Positions 23,822-31,936 of a stretch of 56,962 nucleotides of DNA are shown in pieces (position 1 is the stretch's first letter; every line of letters begins with the position of its first letter). The stretch comes from Oscillospiraceae bacterium. Its GTDB lineage: Bacteria > Bacillota > Clostridia > Oscillospirales > Ruminococcaceae. The DNA is taken from the NCBI GenBank assembly GCA_024684395.1, contig JAIKWY010000084.1, forward strand, positions 1 to 56,962. Reading direction: 5' to 3'. The notes under the pieces were generated by a model. The model was not told the origin of the DNA, did not search any database, and was given only the letters and a program-made list of their open reading frames with translations. A program made the translations under genes and the position numbers.

Positions 23822-24607
23822 ATGAAGCCTGTGATTTCCGTTATCATCCCTGCACATAACGAAGAATGCTATATCCGGCGCTGCATCGCCTCGATCCGAC
23901 GTGCTGCAAAGCAATACCCCGGCAGGACCGAGATCATCGTCGTCTGCAACCGCTGCACCGACAAGACAGAGGAGATCGCCCGCCGCTGCGGTGCCGTGAC
24001 CGTGCAGGACAGCTCCCGCTGTATCGCTAAGGTACGTAACGCCGGCATTGCAGCTGCCACCGGACAGATCATCGTCACCATCGACTGCGACAACCGCATG
24101 ACCCCCGGCACCCTGAGCGAGATCTACCGGCTTCTCCGGAGCGGGCGCTACATCGGCGGCGGCGCACCGATCCGCTTTGAGCGTTATTCCTTGCCACTGT
24201 ATCTCAATGACTATCTATGCCGCATCGGTTTCCGGCTGACAGGGCTGTACTGCGGCATTTTCTGGGCGAAGCGTTCGACCTTCGATGCCATCGGCGGCTT
24301 TGCGGACATCCGTGCGATGGAGGATGTCGAGACCGCCAAGCGCCTGAAAACCTATGGCAAACAGCAGGGGAGGGGTTACACCTGTCTGCGTGAGAACTAC
24401 CTCATCAACTCCACCCGCAAGTTCGACCGTGACGGCGACTGGATGTATTTCAAGCTGCTGGCACAGCATACCGGAACATTTGCCAAAGCCGCTCTCGGCG
24501 ATGGCACAGCGCTTGATCAGCTGCTCGATGCGCTGTTCTATGAGTATCCGCACGATACTGCTGCAAAATCTGTGCAGAGTTCGGCTACACGACCAAAGAG
24601 GAGCTGA
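23822..24607 (+). CDS. Family 2 glycosyltransferase, possibly truncated
   Basis: 261 residues with a GT-A fold: SVIIPAHNEECYI at the start, the nucleotide-binding IIVVCNRCTDKT, and the DCD motif at VTIDCDNRM near residue 82. It may transfer a sugar to a lipid, protein or wall polymer. The reading frame ends oddly: the last 16 residues look unrelated, and a -1 shifted frame runs on from about 24556. The protein may therefore be frameshifted. Short spacing to surE suggests one operon. Confidence 0.75.
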   Translation: MKPVISVIIPAHNEECYIRRCIASIRRAAKQYPGRTEIIVVCNRCTDKTEEIARRCGAVTVQDSSRCIAKVRNAGIAAATGQIIVTIDCDNRMTPGTLSEIYRLLRSGRYIGGGAPIRFERYSLPLYLNDYLCRIGFRLTGLYCGIFWAKRSTFDAIGGFADIRAMEDVETAKRLKTYGKQQGRGYTCLRENYLINSTRKFDRDGDWMYFKLLAQHTGTFAKAALGDGTALDQLLDALFYEYPHDTAAKSVQSSATRPKRS

Positions 24608-24861
24608 TCGCAGACGGCGGACTGGACAGAGCAACCTACCTGAAATTCTTTCATCTCGATCCGGATACGGATGACGATACTCTATATGAGAAATATCTTG
24701 CGTTCTGTCAGAAGATCCGTGACAATACCCTTTCTCCCTACGCCGATCAATAAGGAAACTGCGAGATCGTTCTTTTGCCGGGAGATCATTGCATCTACGA
24801 GCAGAAGCCCGATGCGTGTGCGAATGTTATACAAGAGTTTATAGACACTCTGGACAAATAG
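24556..24861 (+). pseudogene. Decayed reading-frame remnants after the glycosyltransferase
   Basis: A start-less open frame, shifted by -1 from the glycosyltransferase, runs 65 codons from 24556 to TAA at 24751-24753. In the same frame a further peptide (ending 24861) has LPGDHCIYEQKPDACANV, resembling the C-terminal His-containing end of an alpha/beta hydrolase. The first part may be the lost tail of the glycosyltransferase; the second looks like a hydrolase relic. The two share one frame interrupted by a stop. Assignment is tentative. Confidence 0.55.
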
Positions 24862-24878
24862 AATCTTGTTCCATCAGC

Positions 24879-24915
24879 AAAAATCCCCCGAAGTGACCTG
24901 ATCACTTCGGGGGAT
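24879..24915 (-). terminator. Terminator of hydF
   Basis: A perfect 14-bp stem (ATCCCCCGAAGTGA/TCACTTCGGGGGAT) starts 4 bases past the hydF stop and is followed by a T-run on the minus strand. Confidence 0.92.
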
Positions 24916-24918
24916 AGC

Positions 24919-26121
24919 TTATTCATCGAGCAGCACCTGCACCTCCGGAAACAGTGAAAGGCTCCGGCGCAGGATGCCATGACAATGCGCAATGGCAGTG
25001 CCGTAATTTGTGAAGGGAACGTTTTGCTCTGCGGCAATGCTCTGCCGGAACTGCACCTCCCGAGGCGGCAGCATACATGCCCCGCAGTGAACGACAAGCG
25101 CATATTCCGAAAGGTCCCGGGGGAATCCTGTGCCGCTCGACCAGCAGAACTCCGGCTGACAGCCCGCATGGTCAGAGATCCACCGGGGCAGCTTGACCGT
25201 ACCGATATCATTGCACTGCCGATGGTGCGTGCATCCTTCCGAGAGCAGCACCTTGTCACCGCCCCTGAGCTTGTCCAGCGCCGCAGCGCCACGCACGACC
25301 GTCGCAAGATCGCCTTTATAGCGTGCAAAGAGGATGGAGAAGGAAGTCAGAGGTATTTCCTCGGAAATGAGCGGAGCAACCTTCCCGAACGCCTGACTGT
25401 CCGTGATGACTATGCGGGGCGCCGGGAGCTGCCGGAGCGTCATCTCGAGCTCCGTGTCCTTGCAGCAGACGGGGATCGCACCGGCTTCCAGCGCCGCACG
25501 GATGACCTGCTGCTGAGGCAGAATAAGGCGTCCCTTGGGCGCCGATTCGTCGATCGGGATGACCAGCACGATCAGATCCCCGGGCTTGACCAGATCCGCC
25601 AGCAGGGGAGAGGCGTTCGCCACCGGTGCCACCTGACGAGCGATCAGCTCCCGCAGCTCGTTGATGTTCTCCCCGGACGCAGCGCTGACCGTGATCTCGT
25701 GCGCATAGCTGACAGCAGGCGAATCCCCGAGGTCAGACTTATTATAGACTATGATATAAGGCAGCTTCCGCTTCTCAAACTCGGCGACCATCTTCCGGTC
25801 AGCCTCAGCCAGTCCGACTGTTCCATCCACGATGAGCACGGCAATATCCGTCTTGGCAAGCACCGCAAGCGATTTTTCCACCCGGAGTTTGCCAAGCTCG
25901 CCCTCATCGTCGATGCCGGCGGTATCCACGATCATGACCGGACCGAGCGGGAGCAGCTCCATCGCTTTATACACCGGATCGGTAGTCGTTCCCTTGACAT
26001 CGGAGACAACAGACAGCGGCTGCCCCGTGACAGCGTTGACAACAGAGGATTTACCGGCGTTGCGCCTTCCGAAAAAGGCAATGTGCAGACGCTCGGAGGA
26101 AGGTGTGACATTCAGACTCAT
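24919..26121 (-). CDS. hydF: [FeFe]-hydrogenase H-cluster maturation GTPase HydF
   Basis: 400 residues. The N-terminal GTPase domain has P-loop GRRNAGKSS and switch/G-motifs VDTAGI and NKSD. The C-terminal domain carries the iron-sulfur ligands CTHHRQC and VVHCGACML typical of HydF, which scaffolds the di-iron subcluster before transfer to the hydrogenase. Length matches the family. HydE and HydG are not in the window. It shows that the host makes an active FeFe-hydrogenase. It has its own promoter (26159-26187) and terminator. Confidence 0.95.
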   Translation of the reverse strand: MSLNVTPSSERLHIAFFGRRNAGKSSVVNAVTGQPLSVVSDVKGTTTDPVYKAMELLPLGPVMIVDTAGIDDEGELGKLRVEKSLAVLAKTDIAVLIVDGTVGLAEADRKMVAEFEKRKLPYIIVYNKSDLGDSPAVSYAHEITVSAASGENINELRELIARQVAPVANASPLLADLVKPGDLIVLVIPIDESAPKGRLILPQQQVIRAALEAGAIPVCCKDTELEMTLRQLPAPRIVITDSQAFGKVAPLISEEIPLTSFSILFARYKGDLATVVRGAAALDKLRGGDKVLLSEGCTHHRQCNDIGTVKLPRWISDHAGCQPEFCWSSGTGFPRDLSEYALVVHCGACMLPPREVQFRQSIAAEQNVPFTNYGTAIAHCHGILRRSLSLFPEVQVLLDE

Positions 26122-26158
26122 AGCGGTCAGATCCTTTCAAAGCATGATATTCCTTCTT

Positions 26159-26187
26159 ATTGTAACAGAGAACAGCAGCCGTGTCAA
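26159..26187 (-). promoter_or_regulatory. hydF promoter
   Basis: On the minus strand TTGACA, a 17-base spacer and TACAAT lie about 38 bases from the hydF start. Confidence 0.8.
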
Positions 26188-26503
26188 GATGTAACAATAG
26201 GGCGATCCGGTAAAAAAACGACCTGCTCATACTGTATCTTTGAGGTCTGTTTTCGAGCGATCGTCTAAAAAATGACAAACTTTCTATCAGAATAGTTACA
26301 TTTCGATGAAATTCACGGACTTTTCGCACTTTTCTGCCGAAAACGTTTTAGATTTCAATTATTATCGATATATAGTCGAAATGTACACACTTGATAGTCC
26401 GACGTTTTAATAAATGATAGATGCTATTTCCAAATACCAACGGCATTTTTTGTGCGTTATGCAAAAACATCCTGGAAATAAGTAAAAAAACGGTTACAAA
26501 AGA
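26188..26503. other. AT-rich intergenic region with an inverted repeat
   Basis: No gene is seen. TACATTTCGA (26297-26306) and TCGAAATGTA (26376-26385) form a perfect 10-bp inverted repeat about 70 bases apart. The remainder is AT-rich and unstructured, separating divergent hydF and wall-protease promoters. It may hold sites for a regulator of the protease gene, but none is recognised. Confidence 0.5.
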
Positions 26504-26532
26504 TTGACAAAACGCATTTCATGTGCTATAAT
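26504..26532 (+). promoter_or_regulatory. Promoter of the secreted protease gene
   Basis: TTGACA, a 17-base spacer, and an extended TGCTATAAT. The start codon at 26589 follows about 50 bases after the predicted start. Confidence 0.85.
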
Positions 26533-26588
26533 ATACGAGTGAGCTGCCAAGGGCGGCTTGTACCCAAAACGTGAAAGGAAGAAGATCG

Positions 26589-28367
26589 ATGCATTTATGG
26601 CATATGGCTTCTGCGGCACTGGCTGCCGTGCTGATCGTCGGCACGGGCGCAATTACAGCAGCTGCTGCGGAGGAAACAGCCCCTGCGGAGACAATTCCCG
26701 CACCGACCGAGGCTGTTACTGAAATGACAGCTGCCGTGGAAGAAACACAGGCAGCGATTGAAATGACCGAAGCAACCGAAGCTCCGACCGAGGCGATCAA
26801 GACCGGTTGGGAGCAGGAAAACGGCAAGCGCTATTACCGCCAGGCTGACGGCAGCTTTGCAACAGGGGAGACCGAGATCGACGGAGTACCGTATCTCTTC
26901 GGCTTCAGCGGTGCAGAGAAGACCGGCTGGCAGACCATCAATGACCAGCGCCGCTACTACGATCCGGAATCCGGTGAAGCAGTGTTCGGCTGGGTCGAGT
27001 ATTTTGATAACCGCTACTATATTTCCCAGGAAACCGGAAAGGTGACTGGTGAGCAGGTGATCGAGGACAAGCATTATCTGTTCGAGGGCAACGGTTCCCT
27101 CGTCAAGGGCTTCTTCGGGGACGATACCGGTCTTTGCTATGCGAACGCCGAGACCGGCGAGATCGCAGCCGGCGGCTATATGGACGGCGAGCGTGTATTC
27201 TTCACGGATGCACACGGCACGCTGCTCAGCGGCTGGCAGGAAATGGACGGTAAGCGCTATTACATTTCCGAAGATACCGGTTTTGCAAGATACGGTTTCT
27301 TCGAGAAGGACGGCAAGTTCTACCTCGGTACTTCGGACGGTCTGAGCACCGGCGAATACTGGCTGGACGGCGACCGCTGCCTCTTCGGTGAGGACGGAAC
27401 ACTCTGCACCGGCTGGTATGAGATCGACGGCGCAAGAATGTATTTCGATACCGAGTCCATGCATATCCTGCGGAACGGTTTCGCAGATCTCGATGGCAAG
27501 ACCTATTACTTCGATGCCAACGGACAGGCTGTTACCGGCATCCAGACCATCAACGGCAACACCTACGGCTTCGGCGAAGATGGTGCGATGCTCCACGGTG
27601 AGCAGCAGGTCGATGGCGTGTTCTACCGCTTCGATGTCAAGACCGGTGCCGTGCTCGTGGGTGCAGTTACCACAGATGAGGGCATTGTACGCTACGATGA
27701 GAACGGCGTGCAGATGTTCGGCTGGCACAAGGTCGGCGATTCCTGGTATTACACCAACGAGGAAGGCTATGTCGTTCCCGGCTGGGTAACGATCGAGGAC
27801 AAGGAGTATAAGTTCGACGAAGAGGGCAAGATGATCTCCGATGGACGTCTTTACAATCAGTTCGATCCCAAGTGGAAGGAAGTTACGATCGGACCGTCCT
27901 CCGGTTCTACGATGTACGCATCTGCGTGCGGCATCTTCTCCTTCTGCAACGCAGTCTTTGCCCTGAACCACAACGAAGCAGATGCTGTTGAAGTGGCACA
28001 GTGGGCATACGATATCAAGGCATATCGTCCGGGCGGCGCAGGTACTTACCGTGAGATCTTCTACAACAATGTAGAGCAGACCTTCGGCGAGGCGCTGAAC
28101 GTCACGATCGGACAGCAGATCTGGGGCAAGGTCACCGACAGCCGTCTGGTTGACCACCTGCTCAGCGGCGGTGTCGCAGTTATCCACGTAGCCGGTCACT
28201 TCATGTGCATCACAGGCTACAATTTAGAAACTGGTCTGTACCACGTTCTGGAGAGTGCAGTTTCCTCCAAGAGAGGTCTGGAGGGCGACAGCTGGGTAAC
28301 AGCTACCAAGATGTCGAGCGGCAACTCCAATGTTGACTGGTTCGTCCTGATCTCCGATCGTTCCTAA
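26589..28367 (+). CDS. Secreted wall-binding C39-like cysteine protease
   Basis: 592 residues from the ATG at 26589. The signal peptide (1-27, AAAA|EE cleavage) is followed by a Glu/Thr/Ala-rich linker to about 70. About 15 choline-binding-type repeats (GW...NGKRYY...DG) fill 70-420. The C-terminal 422-592 is a C39-like papain-fold domain with likely Cys447 (SACGIFS) and His537 (AGHFMCI). It probably binds the cell wall or capsule through its repeats and cleaves an external peptide or protein. Strong promoter upstream and terminator downstream make it a single-gene unit. Substrate unknown. Confidence 0.85.
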   Translation: MHLWHMASAALAAVLIVGTGAITAAAAEETAPAETIPAPTEAVTEMTAAVEETQAAIEMTEATEAPTEAIKTGWEQENGKRYYRQADGSFATGETEIDGVPYLFGFSGAEKTGWQTINDQRRYYDPESGEAVFGWVEYFDNRYYISQETGKVTGEQVIEDKHYLFEGNGSLVKGFFGDDTGLCYANAETGEIAAGGYMDGERVFFTDAHGTLLSGWQEMDGKRYYISEDTGFARYGFFEKDGKFYLGTSDGLSTGEYWLDGDRCLFGEDGTLCTGWYEIDGARMYFDTESMHILRNGFADLDGKTYYFDANGQAVTGIQTINGNTYGFGEDGAMLHGEQQVDGVFYRFDVKTGAVLVGAVTTDEGIVRYDENGVQMFGWHKVGDSWYYTNEEGYVVPGWVTIEDKEYKFDEEGKMISDGRLYNQFDPKWKEVTIGPSSGSTMYASACGIFSFCNAVFALNHNEADAVEVAQWAYDIKAYRPGGAGTYREIFYNNVEQTFGEALNVTIGQQIWGKVTDSRLVDHLLSGGVAVIHVAGHFMCITGYNLETGLYHVLESAVSSKRGLEGDSWVTATKMSSGNSNVDWFVLISDRS

Positions 28368-28385
28368 ATCCATTCATGATATGTT

Positions 28386-28423
28386 GACCGAGCTCAGTTC
28401 AAACGCTGGGCTCGGTCTTATTT
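28386..28423 (+). terminator. Terminator of the secreted protease
   Basis: A 12-bp stem (GACCGAGC core, one G-U pair) with an 8-base loop is followed by TTATTTT. Confidence 0.9.
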
Positions 28424-28498
28424 TGCGCATATGGCTATATTACCTGTCGATTTTTCCGATCTGTTACCGCGGATTCATCATTGTACCCGCACTGATAC

Positions 28499-28527
28499 TT
28501 GACATTTCCGAAAAAATCGTGTATAAT
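28499..28527 (+). promoter_or_regulatory. Promoter of the cohesin-like lipoprotein gene
   Basis: TTGACA, a 17-base spacer and TATAAT lie about 57 bases upstream of the start codon. Confidence 0.85.
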
Positions 28528-28583
28528 AAGATAAACCCTGAACATGACTGCATGATCAATGCATAGACGAAAGGATGATTATC

Positions 28584-29450
28584 ATGAAGAGTGTAATGAA
28601 GAAAACGATTGCGATCTGCCTGCTGGCGGTGATCGCTGCAACTGGTTTTGGCTGCGGCAAGAAGGATCCGGACGCTGATGTATCCCGTGAGACGATCGAC
28701 ATCAACCAGACCAAGCAGGAGCTGACCTTCAACTACAAGACCGGTACTGCATCTGATGCCACCGAGGCAGAGGATCCCAACGCCGACCCTGTCGAGAGTG
28801 CAGCTGATGCATCCGCTGCCGAGCCGGAGACCCAGACCGTGATCGAAGTTGTCACCGAGTATGTTCCTGTAACGGATGACAAGGGTCAGGACGTAACGGA
28901 TGCCGAGGGCGCCAAGACCACAGAAGCTGTTGTTAAGGAGACCCGTGAGGTAGTTGTTCCTGTGACCGAGAAGCCCGGCGACAACAGCCAGTCGAACCAG
29001 CCCTCCAACTACACCCCTGCATATGACACCTGTAAGGCATACTGGCTGGATATGAGTCAGATGGGCGACTATACGTTCAACGGCGAATTCCTGGTCATCA
29101 ACTTCAAGGTCAATGACAATGTCCCGGACGGCAACTATCCGGTCTCCATCTCTATGACCGACATCGCAAGCTGGGATCTGGTCAAGTATGAGCCGGAAAA
29201 GATCAACGGCGAAGTTGCCATCAACACCGATGTATCCTCTCAGGCTGACATGTCTTCCAGCGACTTCACCCTGAAGATCAACAGCGTCGCCGCTAAGCAG
29301 GGCGATAACGCAACTGTAACCGTGGATCTTGCCAACAACCCCGGTTTCTGCGGCTTCGTCATCGACATCGAGTATGATACCAATGCCCTGACGATCATCA
29401 ACGCCAAGGCAGGCAAGGACTTCGATGCCGCTGTAAACGTTGTAAAATAA
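28584..29450 (+). CDS. Lipoprotein with C-terminal cohesin-like domain
   Basis: 288 residues from the ATG at 28584 (AAGGA). A signal peptide ends in a lipobox (TGFGC, acylated Cys24). A long Glu/Thr/Val-rich linker (about 30-145) leads to a globular middle part and a C-terminal cohesin-like stretch (VAAKQGDNATVTVDLANN, then IEYDTNALTI). Cohesins bind dockerins in Ruminococcus cellulosome-like complexes. The domain is shorter than a full cohesin (about 57 residues), so it may be degenerate or a related beta-sandwich. Likely surface-anchored. Confidence 0.75.
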   Translation: MKSVMKKTIAICLLAVIAATGFGCGKKDPDADVSRETIDINQTKQELTFNYKTGTASDATEAEDPNADPVESAADASAAEPETQTVIEVVTEYVPVTDDKGQDVTDAEGAKTTEAVVKETREVVVPVTEKPGDNSQSNQPSNYTPAYDTCKAYWLDMSQMGDYTFNGEFLVINFKVNDNVPDGNYPVSISMTDIASWDLVKYEPEKINGEVAINTDVSSQADMSSSDFTLKINSVAAKQGDNATVTVDLANNPGFCGFVIDIEYDTNALTIINAKAGKDFDAAVNVVK

Positions 29451-29467
29451 CCTGATCATACAGCGAA

Positions 29468-29497
29468 AACGCCGGGATCTGACTCCCGGCGTTCTTC
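29468..29497. terminator. Bidirectional terminator between lipoprotein and tspO
   Basis: A 10-bp stem (AACGCCGGGA/TCCCGGCGTT) with a 6-base loop and U-rich sequence on both sides serves two converging genes. Confidence 0.85.
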
Positions 29498-29501
29498 CGT
29501 A

Positions 29502-29975
29502 TCAGCTGTTCAGTTTCAGGATCCCGAGCGTCAGATAGGAGGCATATGCCGTCCACAGGACATAGGGAATGTTCAGCAGACCCGCACTGCGCCGGATCCG
29601 CCAGAACCACACTGCCATGACTGTCACCAGCAAAAGCAGCACCAGGATCACCACCGCTGCCCCGCCCAGCGAATGAAACCGGAAAAACACCGGGCTCCAC
29701 AGGAAATTGACAGCCAGCTGGATCCAGTACAGTTTCAGTGCGTTGCCGCTTTGCGGACGCCCTGCCATATGGATGAGATATGCGGAGATGCCCATCAGCG
29801 CATACAGCAGCACCCAGGCGATCGGAAACAGCCATCCCGGCGGCGCAAAAGGCGGCTGCTGCAGCGACTGATAAAACTCGCCGAAATTCCCGCCCGATGC
29901 GATCCCGGACAGCGCCCCGACCAGCTCCGCACTGATCACATAGATCAACAGCTCCACCCATTTGATATGCTTCAT
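29502..29975 (-). CDS. tspO: TspO/MBR family membrane protein
   Basis: 157 residues from the ATG at 29975 (GGGAGGGATC). Five hydrophobic helices and the family residues PPFAPPGWLF, WTAYASYLTLGI and a Trp-rich loop mark TspO/MBR, a five-helix membrane protein that binds porphyrins and cholesterol-like ligands and senses tetrapyrrole or oxidative stress. Convergent with the upstream lipoprotein gene and divergent from the spx-like gene. Confidence 0.9.
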   Translation of the reverse strand: MKHIKWVELLIYVISAELVGALSGIASGGNFGEFYQSLQQPPFAPPGWLFPIAWVLLYALMGISAYLIHMAGRPQSGNALKLYWIQLAVNFLWSPVFFRFHSLGGAAVVILVLLLLVTVMAVWFWRIRRSAGLLNIPYVLWTAYASYLTLGILKLNS

Positions 29976-30070
29976 TGCGATCCCTCCCATGTATGATCTG
30001 GTATAGTATATGGGAAACGGGACGTTTTATGCAGATTATCGTCAATCTCACACAGAATGGAGGAATCCCC

Positions 30071-30421
30071 ATGCTCTTTCTTTGCTATCCGAAATGTACG
30101 ACCTGCCAGAAGGCAAGAAAATGGCTCGATGCCAACCATATCCCCTATGAGGAGCGCCATATCGCCGAACAGAATCCGACAGCCGAGGAGCTGCGTTCAT
30201 GGCAGGAGCGTTCCGGGCTGCCGCTGCGGCGTTTTTTCAACACCAGCGGTATGCTCTACCGTTCGTTACAGCTCAAAGACAAGCTACCGACCATGACCGA
30301 GGAGGAAATGCTCGCCCTCCTTGCCACAGACGGGATGCTCGTCAAGCGCCCGCTGCTGATCGCCGACAGCTTCGTTATGGTCGGCTTCAAGGAAAGCGAC
30401 TGGGCAGCCAAGCTCTTATAA
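30071..30421 (+). CDS. Spx/ArsC-family protein
   Basis: 116 residues from the ATG at 30071 (GGAGG leader). The N-terminal CTTC (YPKCTTCQKAR) and thioredoxin-like fold match the ArsC/Spx/MgsR family. Spx-like members interact with RNA polymerase under disulfide stress; others reduce arsenate. The RPLLI...GFKESDW end fits the YffB/Spx-like branch. No arsenic genes are near, so the Spx-like role seems likelier. Confidence 0.85.
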   Translation: MLFLCYPKCTTCQKARKWLDANHIPYEERHIAEQNPTAEELRSWQERSGLPLRRFFNTSGMLYRSLQLKDKLPTMTEEEMLALLATDGMLVKRPLLIADSFVMVGFKESDWAAKLL

Positions 30422-30427
30422 TGCACT

Positions 30428-30457
30428 AAGCCGCCGGATACGCTCCGACGGCTTTTT
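30428..30457 (+). terminator. Terminator of the Spx/ArsC-like gene
   Basis: Stem AAGCCG.CGGA/TCCG.CGGCTT with one C-A mismatch, ending in TTTTT, 7 bases past the stop. Confidence 0.9.
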
Positions 30458-30463
30458 CATAGC

Positions 30464-31213
30464 TTATGCCTGATAGGGGCTTTCGACCTGCTCCGCCTTT
30501 GCCACAGCATCCGCAAGCGTCATGCCGGCATACTCCTGTGCCCGGAAGATCCTGCCGGACTTGCCGTCATCGACGAACGCACCGACCACAACGCCGGGAA
30601 CTGCCGATTCCGGCGCATTCGGCGCCTTTGGACCGCCAAGATCCGTTCTGCACCAGCCGGGATCCGCCAGCGAGATGATCACATCAGAACCCTGTAATTT
30701 GCTGCCAAGGTCGATCGTCACCTTGTCGAGCGCTGCCTTGCTGGCAGAATAGCCAGCCTGCTCCGGCTCCAGCGCAATACCGCTCGTGGTATTCACGATG
30801 CGTCCGAAGCCACGCTCGATCATCCCCGGCAGAAAATGATAGCAGATCTGCATCGGCGCAACGGTGTTGATCGCAAAGCTGACCGGATAATCCTCGAGCG
30901 GGGTCTTGAGATATTCCGTCCGATAGCCGATCTGCAAACCGGCATTGTTCAGGATCACATCCACCTGCGTCCCCTGATCGTCGATCTCTTTCAGCATTGC
31001 AGCCACGGATGCCGTATCCGAGAGCTCAGCTTCCACAGAGTATGCCTCAACGCCCATTGCACGTACTTCCTCAGCCAGCTCCGCAGTGCCCTCTCTCTTT
31101 CGGCTGTGCAGGATCAGATTGCAGCCCTGCTGTGCCATACAGACCGCAGCAAGCCGCCCGATACCTCTGCTTGCACCGGTGATCAGTACCCATTTTCCTT
31201 TTAATTCTGTCAT
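30464..31213 (-). CDS. Short-chain dehydrogenase/reductase (SDR)
   Basis: 249 residues from the ATG at 31213 (GGAGGACATAGTG). The Rossmann TGASRGIG near residue 11, NNAG motif, and catalytic Ser/Tyr/Lys in TTSG...YSASKAA are classical SDR. It reduces or oxidises a small carbonyl or alcohol with NAD(P)H; the substrate is unknown. It has its own leftward promoter (31288-31316) and converges with the Spx-like gene at a shared terminator. Confidence 0.9.
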   Translation of the reverse strand: MTELKGKWVLITGASRGIGRLAAVCMAQQGCNLILHSRKREGTAELAEEVRAMGVEAYSVEAELSDTASVAAMLKEIDDQGTQVDVILNNAGLQIGYRTEYLKTPLEDYPVSFAINTVAPMQICYHFLPGMIERGFGRIVNTTSGIALEPEQAGYSASKAALDKVTIDLGSKLQGSDVIISLADPGWCRTDLGGPKAPNAPESAVPGVVVGAFVDDGKSGRIFRAQEYAGMTLADAVAKAEQVESPYQA

Positions 31214-31287
31214 CACTATGTCCTCCTTCATAATGCCGTTTGATCGCCCATATCCTGACATTTCCGGCAGGAATGACCGTCAATTCC

Positions 31288-31316
31288 AGTATACCACATC
31301 TGTTGCTGAAATGCAA
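31288..31316 (-). promoter_or_regulatory. SDR gene promoter
   Basis: On the minus strand TTGCAT, a 17-base spacer and TATACT, about 75 bases from the start codon. Confidence 0.7.
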
Positions 31317-31345
31317 CAGTTTTTTTGATCAATTGTTCACAGCAC

Positions 31346-31374
31346 TTGCATTTATATGATATTTATGCTATAAT
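31346..31374 (+). promoter_or_regulatory. Promoter of the sigma factor gene
   Basis: TTGCAT, a 17-base spacer and an extended TGCTATAAT. The 106-base leader to the start at 31481 is long enough for further regulation. Confidence 0.75.
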
Positions 31375-31480
31375 AAATATTGAGCATTTTTCATCCGTTC
31401 ACAGAAAGTTTACAATTACAAAGCGCAAAATTTGCGTTTTTGATCGTCAAAGTATCTAAAGAGAGGGCAAGGGGTGATCC

Positions 31481-31936
31481 ATGGACATCAAAGAACAGTA
31501 TAAGAAAATATTCCAGTTCTGCAGCAGCCGGATCAGCGATCCGACCCTTGCCGAGGATCTGACACAGGAGACTTTCCTGCGCTACCTCGAACACCCCGAA
31601 TACCAGAACTCCGGCAAGGAGAAGCAGTACTTATATACCATCGCAAGGAACCTGTGCATCGACGAATACCGCCGCAAAAAGCCCGAAGAGCTCCCGGAGG
31701 ATCTGCCCGATCCCCACAGCGATGATCCGGGCTGGAGCGATCGTCTCACGCTCCGCAGCATCCTGGAATCGCTGCCCGAGGAGGACAAGGACATCATCAC
31801 GCTGCGGTATGTCTCAGAGCTCAGCGTGGCAGACATCGCCGGCATGTACGGCATATCCTGGTTTGCGATGAACCGCAGGATCAAAAAGATCCTGAAAACC
31901 ATGAAAAATGCGTTCGGAGAGGAGGGGATAGGATGA
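31481..31936 (+). CDS. Sigma-70 family (ECF-like) sigma factor
   Basis: 151 residues. Region 2 (DPTLAEDLTQETFLRYLEH; TIARNLCIDEYRRKK) lies at about 18-66, and region 4 (LPEEDKDIITLRYVSELS; ISWFAMNRRIKKILKT) at about 95-143. There is no region 3, as in ECF sigma factors. Its stop overlaps the start of the membrane-protein gene by ATGA, the usual arrangement with a cognate anti-sigma, so the pair probably responds to envelope or external signals. Confidence 0.9.
   Translation: MDIKEQYKKIFQFCSSRISDPTLAEDLTQETFLRYLEHPEYQNSGKEKQYLYTIARNLCIDEYRRKKPEELPEDLPDPHSDDPGWSDRLTLRSILESLPEEDKDIITLRYVSELSVADIAGMYGISWFAMNRRIKKILKTMKNAFGEEGIG

Noticed and set aside
25000-26268. Rightward frame opposite hydF and similar shadows opposite his genes
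   Set aside because: Arg/His/Leu-rich low-information composition, no start signals, opposite confident genes.
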